Source: Hoplostethus atlanticus (taxonomy: Eukaryota > Chordata > Actinopteri > Trachichthyiformes > Trachichthyidae). From it: a stretch of DNA of 64,000 nucleotides. Position numbers and translations under genes: made by a program. Of the stretch, positions 12,301 through 24,653 are shown piece after piece. The notes below the pieces were generated by a model, which was not told the DNA's origin, made no database searches, and was given only the letters and a program-made list of their open reading frames with translations. Numbering within the stretch: the stretch's first letter is position 1; each line of letters begins with the position of its first letter. The stretch is taken from the NCBI GenBank assembly GCA_034670405.1, contig JAXDDX010000034.1, forward strand, positions 2,219,501 through 2,283,500. Reading direction: 5' to 3'.

Positions 12301-15300
12301 ATTAGCAGATCAATACGTAGTAAAAACAAGACAATAGAGGGGCATTTCATTAACTATAACTAGCAAATGGCCAAGGTCATGGAGTAAGTCATATCCACAG
12401 ATGATCATTTAAAAGTGGAGGAGGGGTCTGTGAGAAAGAGCAGGTGGTGGGAAGACAGTGAGAAGGCCGTACCTTGGTTGGAGTGCTGAGCGGCTTGGGA
12501 GAGCAGAGCAGTGATGTTGAAAGCAGACGGTCCAGCAGTGAGGAGCTTAAGAAGCATAGACCGCAAGGAAGCTTGGGTGACAGCAGCGGCCAGGACTGGA
12601 GGGAGGAAAGAGGAAATGCACACACACAGGTAGGTGAGCACAGACACGCGTACAGTAGGTGAGTGCACGACCACCACACCACACACACACGACCAGAACA
12701 GGACAACTGGCCACAGTGGCCAGTTCAATCAAATTCACCAGTTTCAGCCATTCTATTTTACCGCCGATTTAGAAAAAGGCCTCCAAATAATGGCTGAAGT
12801 GGCAGGTGAGTGTACTAACTTTTTACCAACAATTTACCAACATTTGGCTGGTGGTACTTTTCCATCCTGGTAAGTGAGCAAAACACATATAAGTGTACTC
12901 AGACGAGCACAGATGTAGGTTCACACGGCTATTTTAAAAGCTGTGTTCACATAAGCCATGTGGTGCATGCTTCTATCCAACGTGTCTTACAGTACCATGG
13001 GTGCATACATTTTTAACCTGGGTGGCCCCAGTGGAATCGAACCCCAAACCCTAGCAGCATCATTGCCAAGCGCTGGCCGTTGAGCTATGTAGGACCACAT
13101 AGAGAACTAAATAAACTACACAATCAGCAGAGTCCCACAAATGTTATGGTAGTGGTCTTTCCATCAAACTTGCGGTAAAACGCGCCAGCCCTGATCTGCC
13201 GTTTGCCCTGTGTGCACCGGTTTTGCATTGTCCCCCTCACCCTCATTTATCTTGGCCATGTCCATACTGCCGTTGTTCATCTGCAGAGTAGCCTGCAGTG
13301 CTGGGAGGAGCTGATGCAGGAGGGCAGGGTCCTGGAGCAGAGCCGGGGACTGTGACTGGACAGCTGGTGGCACCGGCACCGTAGAGGAGGAAGAGGGGGT
13401 GGTAGAGGGGGTGGAGCCTAAAGCACCAGGAGCAGAGTTCAGGCTCTGAGAAGCAGAGGATGAAGAGGAGGAGGAATGGCCGGAGTTGGATGCTGTGGAC
13501 TGGTCTCCTGAAGTGCTCTCTGTGGAGACGAGCACAAATTAACGGATTAATAAAAGTGGTGCCTCTGTACAAAGGTTGTCAACAGAGAACACAGCAACAA
13601 TATAGGGGAAGACATGCCCATGCTAACGTGGCCCTGACCCTTCCCCTTAGTCTTGCCTATTTGTCGTCAATTATGTGTCTGAGCTCTTGTTTATTGGCTC
13701 TTGTTCATTTGATACACTTATTTGTCTTAGCTCTTGCTTATTTGGTTCACTTATTTGTCTTAGCTCTTGTTTATTTGATTCTCTTATTTGTCTCATTTGT
13801 TTAAGATAAAGTAGGTTGCTAACTTATTGCACTTTTACCTTAACACTGGTTCTGCTCTTAGTTGCTTGTTTAGGAAGGAAATGCACTTACGATTTCTGGT
13901 GACTAGTAGTTTTCTTGCCTACCTATGTTGAATGCACTTATTGTAAGTCGCTTTGGATAAAAGCGTCTGCTAAATGACTGTAATGTAATGTAATGTAATG
14001 ACAGCTACGTGAAAACTTAAACCACATTGTTAAATCTTGAGTTAGGCCATACTTACTTGCTGTGGCTTTGTCCTGCAAGGCCTCTTGTCTGTAGTCCATG
14101 TCCCTGGGGAAACTGTTTGCCGCCATCTTGGCTGAGTCTTTCTGTCGTTGTTCTCTGGAAAAGGATTAAACACACCGAAATCAACAGTGGCAAAGTTTAG
14201 ATGCAGGCTACAGCTAGATTCTGCACCCTGTTGAAAAGTAGGCATGCCTGGTACATCGGATGAACTTTTCACATGTATGTATACATGCAAGAGGATCATA
14301 ATAACTGTCAGGTAAATGATGAAATCATTTTTGCTGTCTATATAGTCATTTTGATCAAGCAAAAATTAAAGCCTACCTCTCGAGCAGGTCCTTGGGCTTC
14401 TCCCACTGGGAGACCTCAGTTCTACAGTTGTAGTAGTACTTCTTCCCAGAGGAGCTGATGTGCTCTGTCCAGTCATCTGCTGGTTCTTGACGCTGACGAG
14501 GCGAGAGATGTTGTGTAAACCATAAGTGAAGAGTACCACAGAAAAAGGGAGATGCAAGCTGTGTCATCCCTCAGTACCATAGCGCGTTATTTTGATGCCC
14601 ATTTACTGTACACAATCAAATTGAGCAATATCCATTTCTTACAATGCTGTGCAAACCTATAACAGTTTACGGATTTGATGGTAGGGGCTGCTCTCGAACT
14701 GTAGCACCAGTCTGTCAGCCTGTTACAATTCAAAACTCGTAGAGCCTTTGAGTCAGTAAACAAAAGTTGAACTGACAACTACAACAAACAATGGAAAAAA
14801 AATATTGCTATAATTTTGGGGAAGACAAGCGCACCAGAGTTTGACAACTGCGGGCCCACAAAAGACTGATAGTGGCTTTTGCACAGCTAATGGGCAGTTA
14901 AATAAACTCTTCTGGGCTTGTCAACCTCAAAGCATTACACACCGGAATGGATAGGCATAGTTAATCCGTCAGCATTTCAGCAAAACATCATCTTTGCTCA
15001 TAATTCTCCCAACCCCGAAAAGCATCAAGTCTCTCTCCGTCTCTGCTGCTCCCCATCTATGGGTCTCTTCCAGTGCTCACCCTGTGTGTCTGTCTCTCTC
15101 CTTGCCTTACGATGAACACACATGATGAAAATCATGCTTCCTACATATGTATACCTTAATAGTAGATTAAAAAAAAACATTTTACTTTTTGTTAGCCTGT
15201 CATGATGCTGGCCATGTTGACTTTTACATATTGGCACAAACCAGTTAACTGTACCATGTAAATACACAGATGGCTAGTGTGCGTCTATGCTGATAAACAG

Positions 15301-18300
15301 GGGTCATTGTTTTCTTTACATTCATTTAGCTACAGTGCCCACCACAACTAGGAAAATGTAAATACAGTGAAAATGCATCATCTGTCTTTATTGCTCAGTC
15401 CAACCAAAACCAAATAACAACTACAACGGCAGCACAACTGTCCATATATCAGGATAAGAGCCATTCTTAAACTCTGAGCCCTACTAGAACTGGAAAGGAG
15501 TGCACCTGGGTGTCAAGACCAAATTACCCCACCACTTACCAGCAATTCAGCAGGAAACACTGAGGGTAGATCAGGAGATAATGTGGAACAACGTCTTACC
15601 CTATCTGCAGGCTTGCTCTGAGTCGCATGCGAGTCGGCGCTGTGGTGGGAGCTGTTGTTGTGAGAGTTCTCTTGGGGAGAACCACTGGTCCCTGTAACAA
15701 ATCAATTTGTCAAGACCTGGACTATACACACACAACGTCCCGCAGAAGACAAAATCCTCACAGGTCAGTGACCAGAAGCAGAGTCGACTGAGCTAGAAAG
15801 CCTCTTTTTGTTTTATCTCTGCATCATTTACATTTGTTAAAAGCCGTGTGGTGGCACTGTGACCTGGTGGTAGAGAGACCAGACTATCATCCAAAGGTTA
15901 AAGGTTTGTTCTCTGTGACAGTGACAGGCTGAACTACTCTGGTGAAATGCATGAAGTGCGTTTACAGGGGAATGAAACAAAATGGATTAGATGGATATGA
16001 TTAATTTCTGTGCGTGGATGCTACACTACTGCCAAGTGTGCAGCCTTTTTGTCACCAGCTCCAGCAGTGCCAGCTCAATGGATGGCACTGTGCTGCTACC
16101 TAGACATCACATTCACCATCTGTACATTATGAACAGGATGTCAGAAATACGTCAGCAAACTAGACACATTTCTGATAGCTTGACCAAGTGGAGAATAAGG
16201 TATTTATTGTATCACTGTATGGGGGAAGATCTAGGGAAAAGCCAAGGAAAGTCTGGGTGGGGAATAATGGTCAGGAACACTGATTTATGCTTTATGCTGT
16301 AAATAAACTTCTGAATAAAGTTCAGTAAAGGTTTAAACTTTTATTCAAAGTGCTGGAACAAATAATTCTATTGTCTGAATGAAATGATTCAGACCTTTTT
16401 GTGGAACTTTATAACATAAAACTAGGGGCTCTGCAAAAATAAGCACTTCTGGTTGCAAAAATGGTAAACTCAACCCTGGTTGGACAGGTAAGTCTTTTGA
16501 ATCCATGGTGAATTCAACAACCAAGGGCTTATTTGATCAGGGTTACAGTGACGTTTGCCTGAGGTTTCTTAGGTTAGTTGCCAGATAAAACAAACAGAGC
16601 TGCCACTGCTGACAACAAAGTAATTTACAAAGCAAACAAACGCTGCCTGAAACTAATAAAGAGTGCTCCCAGTCAGTCAATGCTGATGGAAAATCAGACC
16701 GTAACAGGTGCTCAGTGTGTGTTCCACCTGTATTTCCATCAGTGGCACCCCCTCCACGCAACAGCTGGAAGACCAAACCCCGCAATTAAAAAACTTGAAC
16801 AACAAAAATGCGGTCATGCCATCTGCTGTCGTAAGGGACACTGCTCTCAACAATCTAGTTTGGTTGAAAGCACAACGTTTCCCTTATATGCACCTAGCAG
16901 CGGCGTTACGCCGCTGCTGAAATATGACCGCCGCTGCTGAATTTTTATTTATTTATTTATTTTTTACTTTTTTGTAAACAAAAAACAAAACATAACAATC
17001 CACTCTCTCCCCTTCAAAATGCTGGAGTAAACGGCCTTTTAAACGTGACACGCTTTCATGGAAAGGTTGCTGTCATAATCTCATTTGAAATGCGATTGTG
17101 TCCAAACTTTCTAAGCAAAGCTAACTTTCAGCAACGTCATATATGGCTGTCAAATGCTCTGTCTTTCTGTAGTTCCTCTCTCTTTAGGAACTATATTATT
17201 TTGCGCTACGGTCGCTTCATATCCAGGTCAATTCACACACTTGTGAGTAAAGCATATAAACGAGAAACTTTGCGCTTACTTAAGTGTAGCTATATGATAA
17301 TGTCAGCACAACGATTATAACAACAAGCACCGGGTAGATGTCAACAAGCAAGCAATGTTGATCACGGATTCAGGATTCAGGATTATCATTCGCCGAAGGG
17401 AAAACGGTTCTGCGACTTCACGTGAATATCGCACAGTAACGTTACAGCAAACGCAATCATTTGTTAGGAATACGCAAGGAAACGCATATCTGTGAAATAA
17501 ACAACATTTGGAAGATCCATCTTGATACGTTTCGTTTCGCTAAAAGTAGGCTATTATTCCACATGCACCGATTGTTTCTCTTCTCCTGGAGGCGGGCGTT
17601 ACTATGCGCGAGACGAGTATTCTATATGTCGTGTCTCAAGGGCCACCGTGACGCGCGAAAGGTGTCAATCTCAAAGACAACTTTGATAGATTCCCTCAGA
17701 GATATTACATATTCTTTGGATTCCCAGAAAGGATCTACCAGAAACGTCACAAATGTAAGTTATTTTATCATTGAAAATATCATTACATTTAAGTAAATTA
17801 ACACTGTTTGATTATATACACAACAGTGTGGTGATGCAAGTTGTGGTGTTGCAAAATGTTTGTGCTTTGCGCGCGTGCTTCACCTCCGCTGCTACAACTC
17901 CATCCTAGGGGAAACACTGAAGCATTACATTAACAAGTAACTCAGAATATTTCTCTTCTATTGGTTGTCTGATTATGGGGGCTGGTGAACCTTTGCTTCA
18001 TTAAGTTGGCAAAAAAGTGTGTGTAGGCCTACAGATAGTGTGGTTAAGCCATTGTGAGATATGGACTTGTATATCTCACACACTACATACAGGTGCAATA
18101 TTGATTTGCTTTACGCTTCAGGTCTACATGAGCTCTACATTACATTAAGCTGTAAGGTAAGGCCAAGCTGTCTCTGCATCTTAACAAGTGTGTGAGGTAA
18201 ATGTTTAAGCTGCATGTGTGTGTGCACAAGACTACCATCTCTGGGCTTACCATTTTTTCCTCTGAGTGTGTGGGAGGTTTTTGCCTTGCCGTGTCCTGCA

Positions 18301-19386
18301 CCGTCTCCGTGTCTGCTGACAGGACTCTCGTCTGAGCGTCGCAGCATCTTGTAAGGGGGCGTGGGATCCGATGAGCCATCACGCACCTTGTCGTAACGGT
18401 GAAGGCTGCTGGACTGGCTCTTTGGTTGAGATTTATGGGTCTGGTACGGATAATGCATGGTAGATCGATACAACATGGAGAACATTTTAGGGAAGTGTCA
18501 AACTTGAAAATGCATCCCATGAACATTACACAAACGGTGTTGGCATCATTGTAAATGCTGGCATTACTTTGGAAAGTTGAATGTCAGCCAATTGGGTCCA
18601 TCTATAGAACATCTTCAGTAGCTTGCTTAGCTCGAAAATAATATTGGCTGGTTCAAGTGGTTAAACTGGTGTTGGGCCAGTAAGAGCTGTATTCTAGCAC
18701 CTCTAGTTTCTGGTAAGCCAGATATCACGGATTCCTTCCGTAGATGTCAATATAAAATTTAGACTGGGACTTTTTTTTAACCACAGGGTATTAAATTTAG
18801 GTGGAAATAGACTTGATACCTTTATCGGTAATGGTGATTTAAGATATCTAACGTAACCATTTACAAATTGAGCCAAACATACCTGATAGGATTGTGAATC
18901 CCTTCGGTCGTTGCACCTAGATAGAGACAAAAAGGGCAAACTAGTCATATTTTACGTCTAGAAACAAATCGTATCTTAGTTAGCCACACGCTAACTGCAA
19001 CCCATCTAAGATAATTACTGGTTAGCTAGCTTAACAATTCGCCAATTTAGCTCCAGCTAGGCTAGTTACTCATCTTGTCAGCGGTAACCCATTCTATACA
19101 GTTAAGTGTTGTGGGGAATGCTGTACAATAATAGAGTATATAACAGTCGATAAACTGCTAGCTTGGCAGCTAATTTAATGTTAGCTTAGGTGAGAATGGT
19201 TGTTCCAGGAAATACCCCGAGCCCGACTTGCTAACTCTGTTAGCAAGCCGTTAGCACCGATAACGGTAAACAGCCAGCAATCTTGAATGATAAGCTACAC
19301 CCTGGGTACAATGTTAAAAATTGTAAGGTTTTACACTTAATTTACCCATCGCTGACTCTTGTTGGTTTCCTTGCATGCATCACCAT
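9328..19386 (-). CDS. wac: WAC, WW domain-containing adaptor with coiled coil
   Basis: Thirteen coding exons join in phase: 19386-19346, 18916-18883, 18440-18251, 15691-15600, 14492-14377, 14154-14057, 13519-13241, 12595-12473, 12096-11939, 11797-11703, 10251-10065, 9626-9499 and 9397-9328, giving 536 residues. The start MVMHARK matches the vertebrate WAC start. The WW domain (about residues 124-158) is nearly identical to the human one, including [15 protein letters not shown] and [16 protein letters not shown] and [10 protein letters not shown] follow, then [10 protein letters not shown]. The C terminus holds [20 protein letters not shown], a predicted coiled coil (about 475-530) and the end NSYMV. 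WAC recruits RNF20/40 to RNA polymerase II for H2B ubiquitination and acts in autophagy and the p53 checkpoint. Human WAC is 647 residues; a central block of about 110 residues is missing here between exons 6 and 7. It is divergent from the mpp7-like gene. Which teleost duplicate this is cannot be told. Confidence 0.96.
10360..10515. repeat. Possible dispersed repeat in a wac intron
   Basis: The stretch with a TCACGCGATATCTCACGAC-type motif, a TGATCGGATTTTGATGAAA motif and the end GGGGGCGCTACAATT resembles a repeat seen often in fish introns. It is recognised by wording only; the family is unknown. Confidence 0.3.
12950..13097 (-). mobile_element. tRNA-derived SINE with an L2-type tail
   Basis: On the minus strand a tRNA-like head begins near 13097 with an A-box-like TAGCTCAACGGCC (around 13074-13087) and a B box GGGGTTCGATTCC (13033-13045). 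It continues into a tail containing GTAAGACACGTTGGATAGAAGC. That tail resembles the L2-type LINE tail at 13941-14000. It sits in the wac intron between exons 8 and 7. The head is too altered and lacks the setting of a working tRNA gene. Confidence 0.75.
13640..14000 (+). mobile_element. L2-type LINE 3' end with (TGTAA)n tail
   Basis: A stretch with several near-copies of TTATTTG-TCTTAGCTCTTG leads into a tail reading TTGTAAGTCGCTTTGGATAA, then AAGCGTCTGC and TAAATGACTG, and ends in four TGTAA-type units. This is the standard 3' end of fish L2-type LINEs and their SINEs. It fills most of the 537-bp intron between wac exons 6 and 7, exactly where the central block known from human WAC is absent. 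Confidence 0.7.
15848..15930 (+). mobile_element. Possible degraded tRNA-derived SINE head
   Basis: An A-box-like TGACCTGGTGGTAGAGAG (15860-15877) is followed about 20 bp later by a B-box-like GGTTAAAGGTTTGTTCT (15896-15912), the arrangement of a tRNA-derived SINE promoter. It lies in the wac intron between exons 4 and 3. Confidence 0.4.
16873..17919. mobile_element. Non-autonomous hAT-like DNA transposon
   Basis: The left end reads CAACGTTTCCCTTATATG followed by TAGCAGCGG. The inverted right end reads CAGTGTTTCCCCTAGGATG followed by GTAGCAGCGG. These imperfect terminal inverted repeats of about 35 bp bound 1.05 kb. The CAGTGTTTCCC start is typical of fish hAT elements. No transposase-like frame is present inside. 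Clean 8-bp target duplications are not evident, which suggests an old copy. It lies in the wac intron between exons 4 and 3. Confidence 0.65.
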
Positions 19387-19713
19387 CAAGGCCGTGATGA
19401 TGTGTGTATGCGGTTGAGGGGGAACTGTGGCCTCCTGTCTGTCTGCTCTCAAAGCTCTTCTCTTTTCTTGAGTTACCTGACTCTACTGGACTCTGCCTAT
19501 CCTACCACGTAGATGCCTTTAATTCGTGCACCAAGCACAAGCATTGCACAGCGGGTGGTCTGCGTTGAAAACCACCCTCAGTGCATCATCTAGCATATAG
19601 TGACGGACTGCGCTTGGCTTGGTCGAGGTAGCTACCGAAAGCAGCAGACAGGAAGAAACCGAATAAACCGAATAAACGACCCCAGTGCAAAGCTAGCCAG
19701 AATAAAAGAAAAC

Positions 19714-19722
19714 ACTTCCGGT
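19714..19722 (-). promoter_or_regulatory. ETS-type binding site upstream of wac
   Basis: The sequence is ACCGGAAGT on the minus strand, a full ETS-family (GABP-like) consensus, about 330 bp upstream of the wac start codon. Such sites are common in housekeeping promoters without TATA boxes. Confidence 0.4.
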
Positions 19723-20215
19723 AAAAACTTTCAGAATAAATCCCTGTTTACCTTTACTGCTACGAATAATTGTTCTGAACGCCACAATATGAAACCCCAC
19801 CCCCTCACACGCACACATTTTACGCTTTTATTTTGAAGATCGTATAGCCTATTTTTCGGTGTTATCCTATTTGTCTCTGGCTGGCTTGACACAGCTGAAA
19901 ACGACGCAGCTGCAAATGGGTACTGTGGACTCCGCCTCCATCTTCACATCTCGTTGGCTGGCCCGTTTCCGGGATACACCCACGACCTGCCGGCTAGTCT
20001 AACGTTTGCCATTCATTTGGGTCTATGATATATTCTTGTCAATTTTCCCTGGGACTTTTTGTATCTGGTGTGTCGAATACAACAATGCAAAATAAACTCT
20101 GGAGGTTCTGTAGTCACCACCAGACAGTTTTTAATCGATTAGAAATACAAATAACATGAGAAACGATGAGGAACCTTTGTTTCTCCATTCATTCCACAAT
20201 ACATATAATCATAAT

Positions 20216-20370
20216 GTGATACTTTATTGATCTCTGAGTGGAAGTTCTCTTTTTGCGTCCCCCTCTCAACAGGGAGGCCAGAGGTCGAGGTCAGCTAGAG
20301 AACAGTGACCCTGTAGTGGTTAGGGATTCTGTGCCTTGCTGAAGGACCCTTAAGCAGGGCAGATGCTTCT
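20216..20370. repeat. Teleost dispersed repeat (TTTATTGATC...GCCTTGCTGAAGG type)
   Basis: The sequence runs ACTTTATTGATCTCTGAG, then a piece with GGGAGGCCAGAGGTCGAGGT, then TGTGCCTTGCTGAAGGACCC. This resembles the TTTATTGATCCC...GCCTTGCTCAAGGG pattern of a widespread fish retroelement-derived repeat. The family cannot be named from sight. Confidence 0.5.
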
Positions 20371-21810
20371 TCACATGGAGGCACGCTGCTGCCTCTGGTT
20401 GGCTTTCTGTTCCCACTCGCACCACCCATAACCTCACCCCTTCACCCTGCAACTACTTAAGTTCATGCACTCCCAACCCCCTGACCAAATCTCTTGTTCT
20501 CTCACCACCTTGCCCAGTAGGCTATTCTGTTTAATCACTAGAGAGACAGACAAGAACCGTAAAATCGATCTGTAAAAAGAAAAGAAAGAAGATGGTACCT
20601 AAGATGTTGACCTCAGATCCAATGAACAAATAGTCTACAGTCATACCAGGGAACTGGTAAAACACTGGCCATGTCCCAGACCCTGTGATCGCTGTATTGA
20701 TTTCCTGCTGGCTTGATCTAGGTCAGGCCGGACACATATTGCCCGAACCTAGAGACAGTCTCTTTCACCACCAGTCCACCACTGTGCACTCCCTCGCTTT
20801 GCAAGTGGATGCAACTCGACTACTCTTAGGTTACTGAGGGATAATGGCCTGCCTGATCTGGGCCTGAACGCATGGACTATCTCTGGTGAGTGTTATGTAA
20901 GTTTTGCATTGTGGTGCAGGGCAAAGATTTCCTCCTTCCCACACTTTGATGGTATGGACAGACTATACAAGACACAGTTTCTCTGTCGGGCCTTGAATTT
21001 GTATTTCAGAATAGGTCTATTAATCCAAGGTCATTCACTGCCTTATTTTCGGTTTATTATCATCAAGGCTGGAAATGTTAAAAGCTCACAAACCCATGAG
21101 TGCTGTTAGTCAGACAGGATATTGTGCTCCAGCCATGTTAATGGGGGGCTAATGGACAAGATATGGTTATAGACCTATTCTGTCATCACACTAGTGCATT
21201 ATTTAAACTGATCCTCATTTAGGACTATAGGACTAGGAGATGCTTTTCCAATACAAATTTACGTTTGCAGGCAATGGTTAACTAATCCAAAATTGATAGA
21301 AATAAAGACAATGCAGACAATATGTGTGGAAAAAAGTTGGACCAGAGGACATTAGGACCATGAATCCTAACCCCTGTTTCCTGCAGCCATTAGAGATCCT
21401 CATATCCACTATTATAAGTTATGTTTTTGTCTGCTTCTACTTTGCTGCGGCAGTGCGTCTTATTGAACGTTACAGAACATTAAAATCAAAGGTTTTGTGT
21501 GGAAAATAAACAGGAATATTATTGATTGATTAAAAACGAACACTGTGTTGTATTGATCTGGCCTCATGGAAAGTGGAAGAGTAAAGCCAAGGTTGAAACG
21601 GCCCGTACCAGCATTAGGGGGCAGTAATATCACAGAAGAGCCATATTTTACCTACAATGTGAAAATCTCTGGTACCTTGCTGTGATAATATCTCACTCTC
21701 TCTTCTCCCTCTAGATTGATTCAATTACATACAAGCAAATAACTGTATTTACCACTGATGTGCCAGTGTTGAAGTCTTTTTTTTTTTTTTTTTCCTTTCA
21801 CAGAGTGAGG

Positions 21811-22161
21811 ATGCTGAGCAGAACAGAACACAGAGGTATGTGCAATGTGCTGCAGGTTGCGGGTGTATGGGGAGGCAAAATGAGCTGGGAATGTTTTTTT
21901 TCTTTTGGTTTTACTTTCCACATCATGTCCTCGTGGATGAAACAACTGCATAACTGGAAAATAAAGTGCTGATCACTGTAATGGTTACGTAGCTGGCTAT
22001 GTACACAAAGTCTTGTAAGGGTTCCCCTATGGGTGGTATTTCATCACACCCTCCGTTTAACCTTTAACCTCTCTCTTGCGGTCCCTGACCTCGCCCCGTA
22101 ACCTTCGAAACGACCCTCTCGTAAATCAAGTAGAGATGCAGGTGGACCGCTCATTGATGTG

Positions 22162-22197
<36 letters not shown>

Positions 22198-22784
22198 ACC
22201 CCTTTTCTTTCAGGCGTATGCAGGCTGCTATCATCAGTGATGTCCGGAACAGAGTCTCATACAGACAGAGAGGAGGACTACAAGTTCCTCCACGGCATGT
22301 TAATGGAGAAGAGGCTTCACCTGCTCTTCAAGGTGGAGATGGATTTGCACTGATGCCCACGTGCCGCTAAACGGCCGTGCAAATATTTATGTTACTACCT
22401 CTCCTTTAGCGTACAGCATCTATCTTTACATTTGTCTCAGTTGTAAGTCCCTCTCGTGTCTGCCATTAAAAGGTCTATCAAAACAAAGAGATGCAGTCAC
22501 GTAACCACAGTTTTACTTAAACTGGTTTCCTCGAAGTGTTAGAATTTATTTTGAGATTTTACAGATTGCTTTTAAGGAAATGTTAGGTCTGGTCCTGGCA
22601 TCATAGTAGTAGTAGCAGTATAACCAGCAGGGGTAGTAGTAATAAAAGCAGTAGTAGCAGTAGTAGTAGTAGTAGTAGTAGTAGTAGCAGCAGTAGTAGC
22701 AGTAGTATTAGTAGCAATAACAGTAGTAGTAGCAGTAGTAATAGTAGTAGTAGCAGTAGTTGCAGCAGTAGTAGCAGTATTAAC

Positions 22785-22818
<34 letters not shown>

Positions 22819-24609
22819 ATAGCAATAGTAGTAGTAGTAGTAGCAGTACTAGCTGTAGTAGTAGTAGTAGCAGTAGTAATAGCAGTAGCAGTAGTAGTGG
22901 TAGTAGTAGCAGTAGTAATAGCATAGTAGTAACAAGTCAGCAGTCAGTCAGATGGACAGAGTAACACACACACACACACACACACACATACACACACACA
23001 GTGCCTCTTGATCGTCAGGGAACTTTGATTGTGTTACTTTTCCGACTTGACAGATCCACGAGCGTCTGAAGCGCTTTGAGAAGCGAAGCCCCATCCCCGT
23101 CCAGGAGCATGCGGCTAGTCTGGCCTCTGATGTAAGTGACTCTCTCCAAACGTCTTTTGCAGACAGACACATTGCCCCGAGGATGAGATGTATTTTGACA
23201 GGGGAGGGAAAGGGGATGATATTTCATTGTTTGAATTGTTTCCTATGTTAGACGGAAGACTCCTCTCACACCGAAGCATGCGTGGAATGCACATTGACAT
23301 GTCGGTGTTATTGAGCTTCCATATTATCGGTGCTAACCGTTGTTGTTTTTGCACCAGGAGATGTGTTTTAAACTCTGAAAGTCTGGTCACCGAGGACAGT
23401 GTCACCGAGCATCAGGCTGTTAAAATCATCTTGGTATAGTCTAACGTTTCAGGTTGGAGCATTACAATTAATTTCAGATTTAAGATGAAGTGACACAGTT
23501 TACTCCCACAGCGGTTATGATCCAACACTACGCAGCTCCCTCTCTATTCCCTTAAACTGCTCATGTTATTTCATATACCAATCCTCTTCATTCCTGTTAC
23601 CAATCATTCCCATTTTTTTCCAACTCATCTCACTACCTCCTTTGTACCATTCTGATAATCCCTACCCTTCTTTTATTTCCGTTTCTCCCTCTTGTTCCAA
23701 TCTGTAACCTGGATAAAATGCTGCCATGATGCTCATCTTTTTTTTTTTACCCTTTTTCCCATCCTCTCTTTTTCTCCATCTTTTTTTTCCCCCTCTACAT
23801 TCCTAAACGGTGCTCTCCTTCCACACTGTCCTCTATCCTTTCTCTTTCCTCTCCATTTGCTGTCTTTTATCTCCTCTCTCAGTACCTACGTAGTTTCCGC
23901 CATGTTTCCATACTCTCTATATCCTCTCCTAACCCCCCCCACCCCAACACACACACACACTCCTCTCCATCTCCTTCCTTTCACTCCCTGTACTTCAGAT
24001 TCAGTTCGACAGCCACTCTCCGCCTGGCTTAAATCATCAGGGCCTACTGGAGGGGCCAAACCATGGATCTGTTTCCCCTCAGAGAGGCTTCTGTTTGCTC
24101 ACAGTGGAAACTAATGACCTTCATACATTGTGTTTCTGGAGTGTGCCTCGACATCTTGAAGCAGTAGAAGTCATTACAGTAATATGCTTGACAAGCCTGC
24201 GACTGCACACAGTCACTCGCTGCCTTCTCCGCTTGTAGCCGGTGGTCAAGGCTGCTCTGTTGTAGCTGCCACTGCCGCTGCCGCCGCCGCCTGCAGCTGT
24301 CGTGTGGCCTTGGAAGATTCATAAGCTTTTCCTGACAGTGGCTGAAGGCACTAAAAGCAAAAAGGGGAACGGAGAGAAATAGTTAACAAGCAAAGGAAAG
24401 CAAAGTTGAGCCGGGCCGTGTGAAAGCGTAGAGCATGTGTAATAAATAAATGATGGTGCGTGGTGGTAGACTGAATCAGATGTACGTTTGTCTCTGCCTC
24501 TCTGGGTGGACGGGGAGGAGGCGGAGCTTGAGAAACGAGAACAAACCTCAGTCGGGCCATGACATGATTATAAATCTCTAATTATAACAATATTCTGGAG
24601 CTCTATCTG

Positions 24610-24653
<44 letters not shown>

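Larger units (their letters stand above)
19387..21803. other. Divergent intergenic region between wac and mpp7-like
   Basis: It holds the 5' UTR and promoter of wac and, presumably, a non-coding first exon of the mpp7-like gene, because that gene's first coding exon begins at a splice acceptor. An ETS-type site and a dispersed repeat lie inside and are listed separately. CpG-containing sequence with GC-box-like and ETS-like motifs also occurs near 19900-20000. No coding frame is supported. Confidence 0.6.

Noticed and set aside
13010..13097. tRNA gene on the minus strand
   Set aside because: A and B boxes are present but the fold is poor and it continues into an L2-type tail, so it is a SINE.
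22601..22924. 107-residue poly-leucine frame on the minus strand
   Set aside because: It is the translation of the (GTA/GCA)n repeat.
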